From CAMTVQ01 sp947085255 (GTDB lineage Bacteria; Bacteroidota; Bacteroidia; Sphingobacteriales; Sphingobacteriaceae), in NCBI GenBank assembly GCA_947085255.1, contig CAMTVQ010000002.1, forward strand, positions 186,001 to 250,000: a DNA stretch of 64,000 nt, in the 5' to 3' direction. The position numbers were made by a program, and so were the translations under genes. This document shows, piece after piece, positions 43,094 to 52,134 of this stretch (within the stretch, counting starts at the first letter, position 1; each line of letters starts with the position of its first letter). The notes beneath the pieces were generated by a model, which worked only from the letters and a program-made list of their open reading frames with translations, was not told where the DNA came from and ran no database searches.

Positions 43094-44065
43094 TTAAATA
43101 TTAATACTTGGCTGAAAGCTGTCGTTTATTTTAAACAAACTGCTTACCGAGCCGTGCTCGTTTACGTTAGCAATAGCATGTGCAAATAAATTATCAACCG
43201 ATAATACTTTTATTTTTGGTGAATGTTGTTTTAATGGAATGGTATCGCAAACGATAAGCTCTTGCAATGCCGATTTTTCGATATTCTCGTAGGCTTTACC
43301 CGAAAGTACCGGATGGGTACATACAGCTCTTACACTATTAGCACCTTTATCCATTAACAACTGCGCTGCTTTTGATAGTGTACCTGCGGTATCACAAATA
43401 TCATCTACTAATACGATGTCTTGCCCTTTCACATCTCCGATAACTGTCATCGATTCTATTTCGTTGGCGCGTTTACGTTGCTTATCACAAATAACCACCT
43501 CTACGTTAAGTGCCTTTGCAAATACACGGGCACGGTGTGTACCGCCCATATCTGGTGCTGCAATGGTTAAGTTTTTAAGTCGCAGGCTTTTGATGTAAGG
43601 AATAAAAATAACCGATGCATCTAAGTGATCTACTGGTATATCAAAAAATCCTTGAATTTGTGCCGCATGTAAATCCATAGTCATTACACGATGGGCGCCT
43701 GCTGTGGTAAGTAAATTAGCAACTAATTTAGAACCAATAGCAACACGTGGTTTATCTTTACGATCCTGACGTGCTAATCCGAAATATGGAATTACCGCAA
43801 TAATGTAATGCGCCGAAGCACGTTTTGCTGCATCAATTGTTAGCAGCAGTTCCATTAAATTATCAGAAGGTGGAAATGTAGATTGGACAATAAACACATC
43901 CGACCCTCGTACTGATTCATTAAAACTGGGCTGAAACTCTCCATCGCTAAAGCGACTTAGGGCCAAATCACCCAATTGTAAATTACTTTCTTTGGCAATG
44001 CGCTCGGCTAATTGTCGAGAACCAGAGCAAGAAAATAATTTGATGGGATTGAAACGTGATGGCAT
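43094..44065 (-). CDS. prs: Ribose-phosphate pyrophosphokinase
   Basis: Makes PRPP from ribose 5-phosphate and ATP for nucleotide, His and Trp synthesis. The 323 residues show IKLFSCSGSRQLAERIA, the ATP-binding FGLARQDRKDKPR region, the flexible-loop side DLHAAQIQGFFDIPVDHL and the PRPP loop DIVLVDDICDTAGTL. Class I, full length. Confidence 0.99.
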   Translation of the reverse strand: MPSRFNPIKLFSCSGSRQLAERIAKESNLQLGDLALSRFSDGEFQPSFNESVRGSDVFIVQSTFPPSDNLMELLLTIDAAKRASAHYIIAVIPYFGLARQDRKDKPRVAIGSKLVANLLTTAGAHRVMTMDLHAAQIQGFFDIPVDHLDASVIFIPYIKSLRLKNLTIAAPDMGGTHRARVFAKALNVEVVICDKQRKRANEIESMTVIGDVKGQDIVLVDDICDTAGTLSKAAQLLMDKGANSVRAVCTHPVLSGKAYENIEKSALQELIVCDTIPLKQHSPKIKVLSVDNLFAHAIANVNEHGSVSSLFKINDSFQPSINI

Positions 44066-44154
44066 TTTTTGAAATTATAAATTATTAATTATAAGTTACA
44101 AATTGATAAAGAATGAAATGTGTTCCACATTCTTAATTTATAATTTCTAAATAG

Positions 44155-44225
44155 TTGCCCGAGCTGGATTCGAACCAACACAGTCAGAATCAAAATCTGA
44201 AGTCCTGCCTTTAGACGATCGGGCA
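44155..44225 (-). tRNA. tRNA-Gln (anticodon UUG)
   Basis: On the minus strand a 71-nt cloverleaf: acceptor TGCCCGA/TCGGGCA with discriminator A, anticodon stem TCAGA/TCTGA around loop TTTTGAT (anticodon TTG), and T-arm GTTGG-TTCGAAT-CCAGC. No CCA is encoded. A promoter lies 27 bases upstream of the 5' end. Confidence 0.96.
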
Positions 44226-44251
44226 ATTGTACCGTTTTTTTGAACGGACTG

Positions 44252-44281
44252 CAAATGTAGAAAAATGATTTTTAACTTCAA
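44252..44281 (-). promoter_or_regulatory. Promoter of tRNA-Gln
   Basis: Minus strand: TTG (complement of 44279-44281), 19-base spacer, TACATTTG (complement of 44252-44259). Exact match to the Bacteroidota consensus. Confidence 0.85.
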
Positions 44282-44289
44282 ATAAGATT

Positions 44290-44487
44290 TTACTTTTTTA
44301 CTTCTTCTACTCGTTTTAATAAGTAATCTTTTCGCCAATTATTAAATAGATACTTTTTGGTGTGGTCGAAACTTTTTGGACCCATTGCCTCATAATGTGC
44401 TACTATCTCTTGAAAAAGAGGCTCATTAGCAGCTTTTAGCTGTACTAAATCAATTTTTTTCTTAACAAAAAACTCATCGATTGTCAT
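44290..44487 (-). CDS. Small conserved protein, function unknown
   Basis: 65 residues, no signal peptide: MTIDEFFVKKKIDLVQLKAA, then YEAMGPKSFDHTKKYLFNNW RKDYL. The composition and the 4-base overlap (ATGA) with the upstream lipoprotein gene support a real, translationally coupled gene. I recognise the pattern as a short conserved Bacteroidota protein but cannot give a function. Confidence 0.75.
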   Translation of the reverse strand: MTIDEFFVKKKIDLVQLKAANEPLFQEIVAHYEAMGPKSFDHTKKYLFNNWRKDYLLKRVEEVKK

Positions 44488-44999
44488 TGTGCATTTTTAG
44501 CTTCAAATTCCTTTACCAGCTCATCCAAACTTTTTCCCATATTGGCAATTGACAATTCGGCTTGCTCTTTCAATTTACTGTTCGGATACTTATTAATTAC
44601 CTCCTCGTAATACATTTTGGCGCTAGCCGTGTCTTGCAAACTATTTTCTGCAATAAACGCACATAAAAATACGCTTTCTGCTGCTTTATCAAATGCTGGA
44701 TAACTCTCTGGTATCGTCGATAATATACTTATTGCTCCTGCATATTCCGTCAAACCATTACTTACTTCACCTGCTTTAAACAAATACTCTGGGGCTAACT
44801 TATCTTTAGGATATTGTTTAGCAAATTCTTGATAGTCGACTACCAAAATCCTTGCAATGCTATCATTCAGGCGCAAACTATCTGAAATCAATATCTTTTC
44901 AGATTGCTTGATTTTGCTGAGCAACTTATCTCTACCCGACTGGCAAGCAACTAATACACAACACAGCAAACAAACGGCAACTGTAATTCTTTTACACAT
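44484..44999 (-). CDS. TPR-type lipoprotein, BamD/YbgF-like
   Basis: I start at ATG 44999 (MCKRITVAVCLLCCVLVACQ), giving the lipobox VLVAC with the Cys at residue 19. The mature 150 residues carry helical repeats: DYQEFAKQYPKDKLAPEYLF, FDKAAESVFLCAFIAENSL and YYEEVINKYPNSKLKEQAEL, the last being typical of YbgF/BamD. Probably an envelope scaffold. Divergent from the HYC_CC_PP gene. Confidence 0.85.
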   Translation of the reverse strand: MCKRITVAVCLLCCVLVACQSGRDKLLSKIKQSEKILISDSLRLNDSIARILVVDYQEFAKQYPKDKLAPEYLFKAGEVSNGLTEYAGAISILSTIPESYPAFDKAAESVFLCAFIAENSLQDTASAKMYYEEVINKYPNSKLKEQAELSIANMGKSLDELVKEFEAKNAQ

Positions 45000-45020
45000 A
45001 GTATCTCTTATTTTGATGCA

Positions 45021-45028
45021 CAAAATTA
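45021..45028 (-). promoter_or_regulatory. -7 promoter element of the TPR lipoprotein gene
   Basis: Complement reads TAATTTTG, a perfect TAnnTTTG, 22 bases before the ATG. No TTG at the right -33 spacing. Confidence 0.5.
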
Positions 45029-45055
45029 GTTTTTTAGTTTGATTTTATAATTGCG

Positions 45056-45063
45056 TATTTTTG
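45056..45063 (+). promoter_or_regulatory. -7 promoter element of the second HYC_CC_PP gene
   Basis: TATTTTTG matches TAnnTTTG. The expected transcript start near 45069 falls at or just after the GTG start at 45068, so the message is either leaderless or translated from the ATG at 45080. Confidence 0.5.
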
Positions 45064-45067
45064 TACT

Positions 45068-45430
45068 GTGAAAAAGGTAATGGCTATTCTATTATGTACT
45101 TATCTGCTGTTTAATACAGTGGGATTTACGATATATAGCCATTTTTGCGGCAGTAAATTAGTGGAAACTGCATTCTTTGATGAATCAGATAGCTGCTGCA
45201 AGAAGCCAAAAAAAGATTGTTGCTCTACACAAGTAGCAGCGGTACAATTTATAGAGCAGTATGTAGCAAAAAAAGTAGCCGAAACGCCAATAGTTGCTCA
45301 AAACCAGTTATTGGATTTTTATTTACCTACACCTGCTTTTTCTTTTACCCCTAATTTCCCCCATACCCAATATCAATCTGTTTTGCTCTATCCCGATATA
45401 TCGGTACGGCTGCAAACGTTCAGAATTTGA
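45068..45430 (+). CDS. HYC_CC_PP-like small exported protein (second copy)
   Basis: The frame opens with GTG 45068 (MKKVMAILLCTYLLFNTVGF); ATG 45080 is an alternative that still keeps a signal peptide. The 120 residues parallel the protein at 39044-39433: HFC at 25-27 in place of HYC, two CC pairs (43-44, 51-52), a Pro-rich stretch (YLPTPAFSF) and the same closing residues (LQTFRI against QQVFRI). It is followed by a TonB receptor and an HMA protein. Likely periplasmic metal-handling protein (inference). Confidence 0.82.
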   Translation: MKKVMAILLCTYLLFNTVGFTIYSHFCGSKLVETAFFDESDSCCKKPKKDCCSTQVAAVQFIEQYVAKKVAETPIVAQNQLLDFYLPTPAFSFTPNFPHTQYQSVLLYPDISVRLQTFRI

Positions 45431-45573
45431 TGGTTTTATGCACAGCATAATACTTTAACTATCAATTAATTAAAATTCTGAAACAATGAAACAGTCATGC
45501 ACTATCTTACATAAAAGGCCTGAAAAAAGTTATGGCTGTTCCATGTGTCTATTTAAAAACAAATTATTTTCAC

Positions 45574-47772
45574 ATGAAACGATTTATATTCATTCTTTCT
45601 ATACTCTTTCAGGGCATTTTACTACAGGCACAAAGTATTAGCGGCAATGTATTTGAACGGATAGACGGAAAGAAAATCCCGATTGAAGGGGCTGTAGCAA
45701 GCTGGATTGGCACCACACAAGCTGCCAGCAGCAATAGCAATGGCAACTTTAAATTAACAGCTACAGGCATTACCGACAAACGCTTGGTAGTAACATTTGT
45801 AGGGTACACTCCTGATACACTTACTATTACCACCAACGCTATTAAGGTAGAATTAAAAGCAAACAACACTCTAAAAACGGTAGAAGTACCTTGGGAGCGC
45901 GAAGCAACGATGATTTCGGCACGTACGCTAAAAACGGAGATTATTGGTGATAAGGAGTTGAAAAAAGCTGCTTGTTGTAATTTAGGCGAAAGTTTTACCA
46001 CCAATGCTACGGTGGATATATCGGTAAAAGATGCTGTATTTGGCAGTAAAGAAATACAGGTTCTTGGACTTGCCGGAGCCTACACTCAGTTGCTTACCGA
46101 AAATACGCCACTTATTACTGGATTGGGGCAAACGTATGGATTGAATTATATTCCGGGTACGCAAATAAGTACTATCAATATTGTAAAAGGACCAGGTTCG
46201 GTAATATTTGGCCCCGAAAGCATGAGCGGACTCATTGATGTGGAGCTAAAAGACCCTACAATCAGTGACAAATGGTTTGTAAATGGGTATTTTGATGAGT
46301 TTGCCCGTAAGGAACTAAACGTAGATAAAGCATGGAAACTCGGCGATAGCTGGAGCACGTTGGTATCTACCCATGTGGATCATTACGCACAAGCGAGTGA
46401 CCGCAATAGAGATAAGTTTATAGATATGCCTTTTTTGACTACGCTAAGTGCTTTGAACAAATGGAAGTACAGTAGTAGAGGCTTATTCTCTCAAAACTCT
46501 GTAAAAGTATTGCGTGAGGAACGCGCTGCCGGGCAAGGCGACTTTGACTTTACCAGAAATGATGCTGATATATTTGCGTACGGACAAAAACTAAAAACCA
46601 ATCGTATTGAAGTATATGGTCGAACTGGCTATGTTATTCCAACGGCACGCTACCAAAGTATTGGGGTTTTATATTCTCTTGTTACACATGAGCAAGATGG
46701 CTTTTATGGATTAAGAAGCTATACCGGCACCGACCGCTCTGCTTACATTCGTGCATTATATAATACCGAGTGGGCACAAAACAATTCCTTAAACATTGGA
46801 GTTAGTTTTAGAGCACAACAGATTGCGGAACGCTACGATACGCTAACCATCTCCAAAAACGAGCAGATGCCGGGTGCATTTATAGAAAATACGTATACCC
46901 TAAAATCCAAAGTAACCCTTATTACGGGCATACGTGCCGACAAACTAAACGATCAGACATTTATTACCCCACGTGCAAACATAAAATATAGTATTACGGA
47001 GTTTACTGCAGTACGTGGTAGCATTGGTTCGGGCTTCCGTACGTCAAATGTATTGGCAGAGAACCCAGCCATTTTATCGTCTAACAAAAAGATTGTGATT
47101 GGGAAATTAGCTCCCGAGCAATCGCTCAATTACGGGGTAAATCTTGTACATGAGTTTAAATTAGATTATCGCAAAGGAAGTTTTGGTGTGGATGTGTACA
47201 GAACAGTTTTTAGCAATAAGATTATTCCTGATTACGAAACAGATTTTCAGGCAGTAATTTTTAAAAACCTAATTGGTAAATCGTATGCTGATAATATACA
47301 AATAGAAGCGGCATGGAAGGTTTTAAAACAAATAGAATTAAAGCTTGCATACAAATACTTAGATGTATATACACTTTTGGGTGATACAAAAACGCGCCAA
47401 CCGTATATTGCTAAACACCGTACATTAAGCACACTGTTTTACGAATCACTAAATAGGAAGTGGAGCGCTAATTTTGTATGGCAGTGGCTTGGCGAAAAAC
47501 GTTTGCCAAAGTTAGACCCCTACCACACGGCACATGAGAAAGCAAAGTTTAGCGATTTTTCTATGTCTTATTCGCAGTTTAACACGCAACTAACTCGCAA
47601 ATTTAAAAAATGGGAATTTTATGTTGGCATGGAAAATATATTTGATTTTAGACAAACTACTCATGTATTAAGTGCTGACAACCCCTACAGCAGATACTTT
47701 GATACTTCGTACGTATGGGGACCATTAGATGGCAGAAAAATATATACTGGGTTTAGATACGCATTGAAATAA
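45574..47772 (+). CDS. TonB-dependent outer-membrane receptor (copper-island type 2)
   Basis: I start at ATG 45574 (MKRFIFILSILFQGILLQAQ) because it opens with the signal peptide. The 732 residues have a carboxypeptidase-regulatory-like domain (21-95), a plug (about 105-235) with a Cys pair in KKAACCNLGESF (134-135) and VKGPGSVIFGPESMSGLIDV, and a barrel ending FDTSYVWGPLDGRKIYTGFR plus YALK. The CCNLxESF motif recurs, from memory, in one Bacteroidota receptor group. Only moderately similar to the receptor at 39586-41799. Confidence 0.92.
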   Translation: MKRFIFILSILFQGILLQAQSISGNVFERIDGKKIPIEGAVASWIGTTQAASSNSNGNFKLTATGITDKRLVVTFVGYTPDTLTITTNAIKVELKANNTLKTVEVPWEREATMISARTLKTEIIGDKELKKAACCNLGESFTTNATVDISVKDAVFGSKEIQVLGLAGAYTQLLTENTPLITGLGQTYGLNYIPGTQISTINIVKGPGSVIFGPESMSGLIDVELKDPTISDKWFVNGYFDEFARKELNVDKAWKLGDSWSTLVSTHVDHYAQASDRNRDKFIDMPFLTTLSALNKWKYSSRGLFSQNSVKVLREERAAGQGDFDFTRNDADIFAYGQKLKTNRIEVYGRTGYVIPTARYQSIGVLYSLVTHEQDGFYGLRSYTGTDRSAYIRALYNTEWAQNNSLNIGVSFRAQQIAERYDTLTISKNEQMPGAFIENTYTLKSKVTLITGIRADKLNDQTFITPRANIKYSITEFTAVRGSIGSGFRTSNVLAENPAILSSNKKIVIGKLAPEQSLNYGVNLVHEFKLDYRKGSFGVDVYRTVFSNKIIPDYETDFQAVIFKNLIGKSYADNIQIEAAWKVLKQIELKLAYKYLDVYTLLGDTKTRQPYIAKHRTLSTLFYESLNRKWSANFVWQWLGEKRLPKLDPYHTAHEKAKFSDFSMSYSQFNTQLTRKFKKWEFYVGMENIFDFRQTTHVLSADNPYSRYFDTSYVWGPLDGRKIYTGFRYALK

Positions 47773-47838
47773 GTGTATAGAAATGCACAAAAAAACTGCA
47801 TGACTAAAAAATTGTTAAATTATTATACTTAAAAGAAA

Positions 47839-48435
47839 ATGAACATAGTTAGAAATAGTATAGCCCTTACTCTTAGTTTATTTGCTATGCAAGCATGGGC
47901 GCAACAAACCACAACACGTATAAAAGTAGCTGGCAATTGTGAGCAATGCAAAACACGTATTGAAGCTGCTGCGCAAAAAGTACAAAGCATTAGCACAGCT
48001 AATTGGGACGAAGCCAGCAATCAACTCACAATTAACTATACTGGCACGCCAGAAATAGCACAAACTGTAGAAAAAGCTATAGCTGATGCAGGGCATGATA
48101 CCGAACACATGCCGACCAACGACAAAGCGTACAAAAAACTACCCGATTGCTGTAAATATGAGCGTTTGCAAAAAAGCACTTCGCAAATGGGTAAAGTTCA
48201 AACCTTAAACTTAAAAATTGGAGGAATGACTTGTGCCGAGGGCTGTGCAAAAGGAATAGAAACCGCCATCTATCAACAAAAAGGAGTAAAGCTAAGTGAA
48301 GTATATTTTGATAAAGGAACGGCTAAAGTAATTTACGATACTACAAAAATAAATAAGCAGGCTATTTTAAATGCCATCTTGAGTTTTCATGGCGAAGGCA
48401 ATAAAATTACCTACACGGTAGCTGTTGTAGAGTAA
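47839..48435 (+). CDS. Periplasmic protein with two HMA domains
   Basis: 198 residues: signal peptide (1-22, ending QAWAQ), first HMA domain (about 25-95) with GNCEQCK (Cys34, Cys37), a CC-x-YER motif (DCCKYER, Cys104-105), and a second HMA domain (about 120-198) whose metal loop is GMTCAEGC (Cys132, Cys136), i.e. CxxxC rather than CxxC. It shares the first half, including CCxYER, with the HMA-DUF3347 lipoprotein but lacks DUF3347 and a lipobox. 66 bases behind the receptor; probably a soluble metal carrier. Confidence 0.9.
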   Translation: MNIVRNSIALTLSLFAMQAWAQQTTTRIKVAGNCEQCKTRIEAAAQKVQSISTANWDEASNQLTINYTGTPEIAQTVEKAIADAGHDTEHMPTNDKAYKKLPDCCKYERLQKSTSQMGKVQTLNLKIGGMTCAEGCAKGIETAIYQQKGVKLSEVYFDKGTAKVIYDTTKINKQAILNAILSFHGEGNKITYTVAVVE

Positions 48436-48459
48436 AGAAGGTTTATAACTATACCATTT

Positions 48460-48506
48460 GCTACAGAAGAGCCGACTGTAAGGCCTCTCTTCTGTAGCGT
48501 TTTTTT
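48460..48506 (+). terminator. Terminator of the second metal module
   Basis: gctacagaagag / ctcttctgtagc, a 12-bp perfect stem with a 15-base loop, followed by gttttttt. It lies 25 bases behind the HMA protein gene. Confidence 0.88.
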
Positions 48507-48566
48507 GTATTCTCTGTACTATTTCGTTACTTAGCAGCCCATTTCTACCCTTACCCTAAGTAAAAA

Positions 48567-49520
48567 ATGAATACTACATTCGATTTTGAAAAACCAATTG
48601 CCGACTTATACGACCAATTGGAAAAAGTAAAACAAGTAGCTGAAAAAAGCAAGGTAGATGTATCTGCAACGGTACAAGAATTGGAAGCCAAACTCAGCAA
48701 AACACGCAAAGAAATATACGGCAACTTAACAGGCTGGCAAAAAGTACAAATTTCGCGTCATGCTGATAGACCATATACACTACAGTATATCGAGCAATTG
48801 TGCGATGATTTTATCGAGATACACGGAGACCGTACGGTAAAAGACGACAAAGCGATAGTAGGTGGTTTTGGCACCTTAAATGGGCAAACAGTCATGTTTA
48901 TCGGTCATCAAAAAGGAGCAAATACAAAAATGCGTCAGTATCGTAATTTTGGGATGCCCAACCCCGAAGGCTATCGTAAAGCATTGCGCTTAATGAAAAT
49001 GGCCGAAAAATTCAACAAACCTGTTGTTACATTTATAGATACCCCTGGTGCATACCCTGGCTTAGAAGCCGAAGAACGTGGACAGGGTGAGGCTATAGCG
49101 CGTAACTTATTGGAAATGTCGGTATTAAAAGTGCCCGTATTGTGCTTTATTATTGGCGAAGGCGCATCTGGTGGAGCATTAGGTATTGGCATTGGCGACA
49201 AAGTATATATGTTGCAATACACGTGGTATTCGGTTATTTCGCCAGAAAGTTGCTCTTCTATTTTGTGGCGCAGTTGGGATTATAAAGAAAAAGCTGCCGA
49301 TGCCCTAAAACTTACTGCCGAAGACATGTTTAAAAATGGCTTAGTAGATGGTATTATAGAAGAACCATTGGGTGGTGCACATTTAGACCCAGAAACTACT
49401 ATAGAAACCGTTAAAGCGAAAATTATAGCCGATTTGAAAATACTTGGTAAGCAAGACCCTCAAAAACGTATTGATACCCGCATTGCTAAATTTTGTGCAA
49501 TGGGTGTGGTGCAAGAGTAA
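48567..49520 (+). CDS. accA: Acetyl-CoA carboxylase, carboxyltransferase subunit alpha
   Basis: Part of the enzyme making malonyl-CoA for fatty acid synthesis. The 317 residues are full length: N-terminal coiled segment, WQKVQISRHADRPYTLQYIE, GHQKGANTKMRQYRNFGMPN, and the CoA/oxyanion parts VVTFIDTPGAYPGLEAEERG and GEGASGGALGIGIGD. Monocistronic by appearance, tail to tail with lptB. Confidence 0.98.
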   Translation: MNTTFDFEKPIADLYDQLEKVKQVAEKSKVDVSATVQELEAKLSKTRKEIYGNLTGWQKVQISRHADRPYTLQYIEQLCDDFIEIHGDRTVKDDKAIVGGFGTLNGQTVMFIGHQKGANTKMRQYRNFGMPNPEGYRKALRLMKMAEKFNKPVVTFIDTPGAYPGLEAEERGQGEAIARNLLEMSVLKVPVLCFIIGEGASGGALGIGIGDKVYMLQYTWYSVISPESCSSILWRSWDYKEKAADALKLTAEDMFKNGLVDGIIEEPLGGAHLDPETTIETVKAKIIADLKILGKQDPQKRIDTRIAKFCAMGVVQE

Positions 49521-49525
49521 CAGTA

Positions 49526-50263
49526 TTACACAAGTATCTTCTTACGCAGCTCAAAGTTTTTACCCAAATATACACGGCGTACTTGCTCATCGTTGGCAAG
49601 TTCTTCTGCTGTTCCCGATTTTAAAATAGATCCCTCAAAAAGCAGGTATGTTCTATCGGTAATCGATAGGGTTTCTTGCACATTATGGTCGGTAATAAGG
49701 ATGCCAATGTTCTTCGTTTTTAGCTTGGCTACTATCGTTTGGATTTCTTCTACAGCAATAGGATCTACCCCTGCAAAAGGTTCATCTAACAAAATAAATT
49801 TAGGGTCGGATGCCAATGCACGTGCTATTTCTGTTCGTCTTCTTTCGCCACCCGAAAGCAAATCTCCTCTGTTTTGTCGCACCTTTTGCAAAGAGAACTC
49901 TTCAATAAGGGCTTCCAATTTTTCATACTGCACCTCTTTGGGCAAATCACGCATCTCTAATATAGCCAGTATATTTTCTTCTACGGTTAGCTTTCTGAAA
50001 ACAGATGCTTCTTGTGCCAAATAGCCTATCCCCTTTTGTGCTCTGCGGTACATGGGTTCTTTGGTGATATTTTCATCCTCTAAAAATATCGTTCCAGAAT
50101 TAGGCTTTACCAAGCCTACAATCATATAAAATGAGGTGGTTTTACCTGCACCATTCGGTCCAAGTAGTCCTACAATTTCACCTTGTTTTACGTTAAAAGA
50201 AACATCATTTACAACCGTTCGCTTTTTATACGTTTTTACCAAATTATCTGCACGCAATTCCAT
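49526..50263 (-). CDS. lptB: LPS export ABC transporter ATPase LptB
   Basis: ATPase of the LptB2FG complex that extracts lipopolysaccharide from the inner membrane. The 245 residues show Walker A GLLGPNGAGKTTSFYMIVG, Q-loop IGYLAQEASVFRKLTVEEN, signature LLSGGERRRTEIARALASDP and Walker B FILLDEPFAGVDPIAV. Behind recJ by 7 bases. Confidence 0.97.
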   Translation of the reverse strand: MELRADNLVKTYKKRTVVNDVSFNVKQGEIVGLLGPNGAGKTTSFYMIVGLVKPNSGTIFLEDENITKEPMYRRAQKGIGYLAQEASVFRKLTVEENILAILEMRDLPKEVQYEKLEALIEEFSLQKVRQNRGDLLSGGERRRTEIARALASDPKFILLDEPFAGVDPIAVEEIQTIVAKLKTKNIGILITDHNVQETLSITDRTYLLFEGSILKSGTAEELANDEQVRRVYLGKNFELRKKILV

Positions 50264-50270
50264 AAATCTA

Positions 50271-51974
50271 TCAATCGGTTATTTTAATGTCTTTAATATT
50301 TAGTTGAATACTCTTATTTCCGTTCCATTCGTTTTCTTCAATGGTGTAGCACACCGAAAACCTCTCCCCTACACGTATTTTTGTAGTAAACTCACTCAAT
50401 CCAAAACCAATACACCCAATTGCAAGTGCTGCGTTTTGATACAGTTGCATTTTAAGGTGATTGGTACCTACTACCTGTGGCGCTGTTTTACAATACACCC
50501 CATGCGATACAAAAACGGGTTTCATATTACACGGACCAAAAGGCTCGAACTGATTTAAGATACGCACAAACTTAGGATTTATTTCGCTAAAGCTCAATTC
50601 TGCATCAATATCAATAGCTTGTGTAAGTGCTTCTTGTGTAATGCTCGCTTTTACCACCGCTTCAAATTTATCTTGAAACTGCGGCACCTTATCAATAGCC
50701 AAAGTAAGACCTGCCGCATACATGTGCCCTCCAAACTGTTCCAGCAAATCGCTACAAGCGTCAATTGCGTTGTATACATCAAATCCATTTACCGAGCGTG
50801 CAGAACCTGCCGCCTTGCCATTAGATTCGGTAAGGATTATGGTAGGTCGGTAATGCTTTTCGATAAGGCGCGAAGCCACGATGCCAATTACCCCTTTGCT
50901 CCAATTAGGATTATACAATACCGTGGTGCTACGCGTAGCCGAATCGCTATCTGCGGCTATCATTTCTAAGGCTTCGGTAGTAATGGTGCTATCTACAGTG
51001 CGGCGTTCTGTGTTATTTACGTTAATAATCTGGCAGCGCTCTTCAGCTTCTTCCTTGGTAGCAGCAATAAGCAGTTCTACCGATTTTTTGGCATCGTCTA
51101 TTCTTCCTGCAGCATTTATACGCGGACCAATCGAAAAAACAACATCTGATATAGTAAGCTGCTTTTTGGTGCCTGCCATTTGCATCAGTATTTGCAAACC
51201 CATACAGGCATCTGTGTTTAACTTTTCGAGTCCATAATATGCCAATACTCTATTTTCTCCGGTAATGGGCACAATATCTGATGCGATACTTACAGCCACC
51301 AAATCGAGTAAACTCAACCAGGTTTCATTGTGCATTTGGTGTTTTTGCGCGTATGCTTGTATCAATTTAAGCCCTATTCCGCAACCCGACAATTCGGTAT
51401 AAGGATATGTATTATCTACACGCTTGGGGTCTAAAATTGCTACAGCTTTAGGCAATTCTGTGTCGGGTAAATGATGGTCGCAAATAATAAAATCTATCTT
51501 TTTTGCAGTAGCATAAGCTACTTTATCTGCCGCTTTTATACCACAATCCAATGCAACAATAAGACTGTATCCATTTTCAGCAGCATAATCTACCCCTGCT
51601 ATAGAGATACCATACCCTTCGGAATACCTATTCGGAATGTAATAGAAAATCTGTTTGTAAAATTTACTAAAAAACGTATAAACCAATGCTACAGATGTAG
51701 TGCCGTCTACATCATAATCTCCGTACACTAAAATTTTTTCTTCTTGCTGTATGGCCAGTTCTATCCGCTCGATTGCCTTATCCATATCATTCATTAGAAA
51801 TGGATCATGTAAATGGGCTATTAACGGGCGGAAGAATAATCGAGCAGTTTCAAAATCTGTTATCCCTCTATTTATTAGCATTTTTGCCAACAAGGGAGTA
51901 ATTGTTAGTTGTTCAGCCAATTCGGCAACTTTCTGTTCCTCCACATCCTTCACTAAAGTCCACCTCTTCTGCAT
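50271..51974 (-). CDS. recJ: Single-stranded-DNA exonuclease RecJ
   Basis: 5'-3' exonuclease for recombination and mismatch repair. I start at ATG 51974 (MQKRWTLVKDVEEQKVAELA); ATG 51989 adds five residues. The 567 residues carry the DHH motifs ILVYGDYDVDGTTSVALVY and FIICDHHLPDTELPKAVAIL, the DHHA1 part FGGHMYAAGLTL and the OB-fold C-terminus (about 460-565). Overlapping function with lptB is not expected; they are simply cotranscribed. Confidence 0.97.
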   Translation of the reverse strand: MQKRWTLVKDVEEQKVAELAEQLTITPLLAKMLINRGITDFETARLFFRPLIAHLHDPFLMNDMDKAIERIELAIQQEEKILVYGDYDVDGTTSVALVYTFFSKFYKQIFYYIPNRYSEGYGISIAGVDYAAENGYSLIVALDCGIKAADKVAYATAKKIDFIICDHHLPDTELPKAVAILDPKRVDNTYPYTELSGCGIGLKLIQAYAQKHQMHNETWLSLLDLVAVSIASDIVPITGENRVLAYYGLEKLNTDACMGLQILMQMAGTKKQLTISDVVFSIGPRINAAGRIDDAKKSVELLIAATKEEAEERCQIINVNNTERRTVDSTITTEALEMIAADSDSATRSTTVLYNPNWSKGVIGIVASRLIEKHYRPTIILTESNGKAAGSARSVNGFDVYNAIDACSDLLEQFGGHMYAAGLTLAIDKVPQFQDKFEAVVKASITQEALTQAIDIDAELSFSEINPKFVRILNQFEPFGPCNMKPVFVSHGVYCKTAPQVVGTNHLKMQLYQNAALAIGCIGFGLSEFTTKIRVGERFSVCYTIEENEWNGNKSIQLNIKDIKITD

Positions 51975-52134
51975 ATTTTGTCTGTACAATCGTTTAAGAT
52001 TAGCTATCCATTTATTTTTTATTGCGCAATGTGTACTTTTGGCAAGAAATAACCATGTTGGTTTATGGCTACCGGCAGTAAAAGTACATAATTAGCGTAC
52101 AGTTACCCAAGCTCCTTTTCTATTAAAATACAAG

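Noticed and set aside
44147..44338. 63-codon frame on the minus strand
   Set aside because: It runs through the tRNA-Gln gene and its promoter; it is a chance frame.
45486..45641. 51-codon plus-strand frame starting MKQSCTILHKRPEKSYGC before the second TonB receptor
   Set aside because: Cys-rich and tempting in a metal locus, but it overlaps the receptor signal peptide in another frame and nothing else supports translation.
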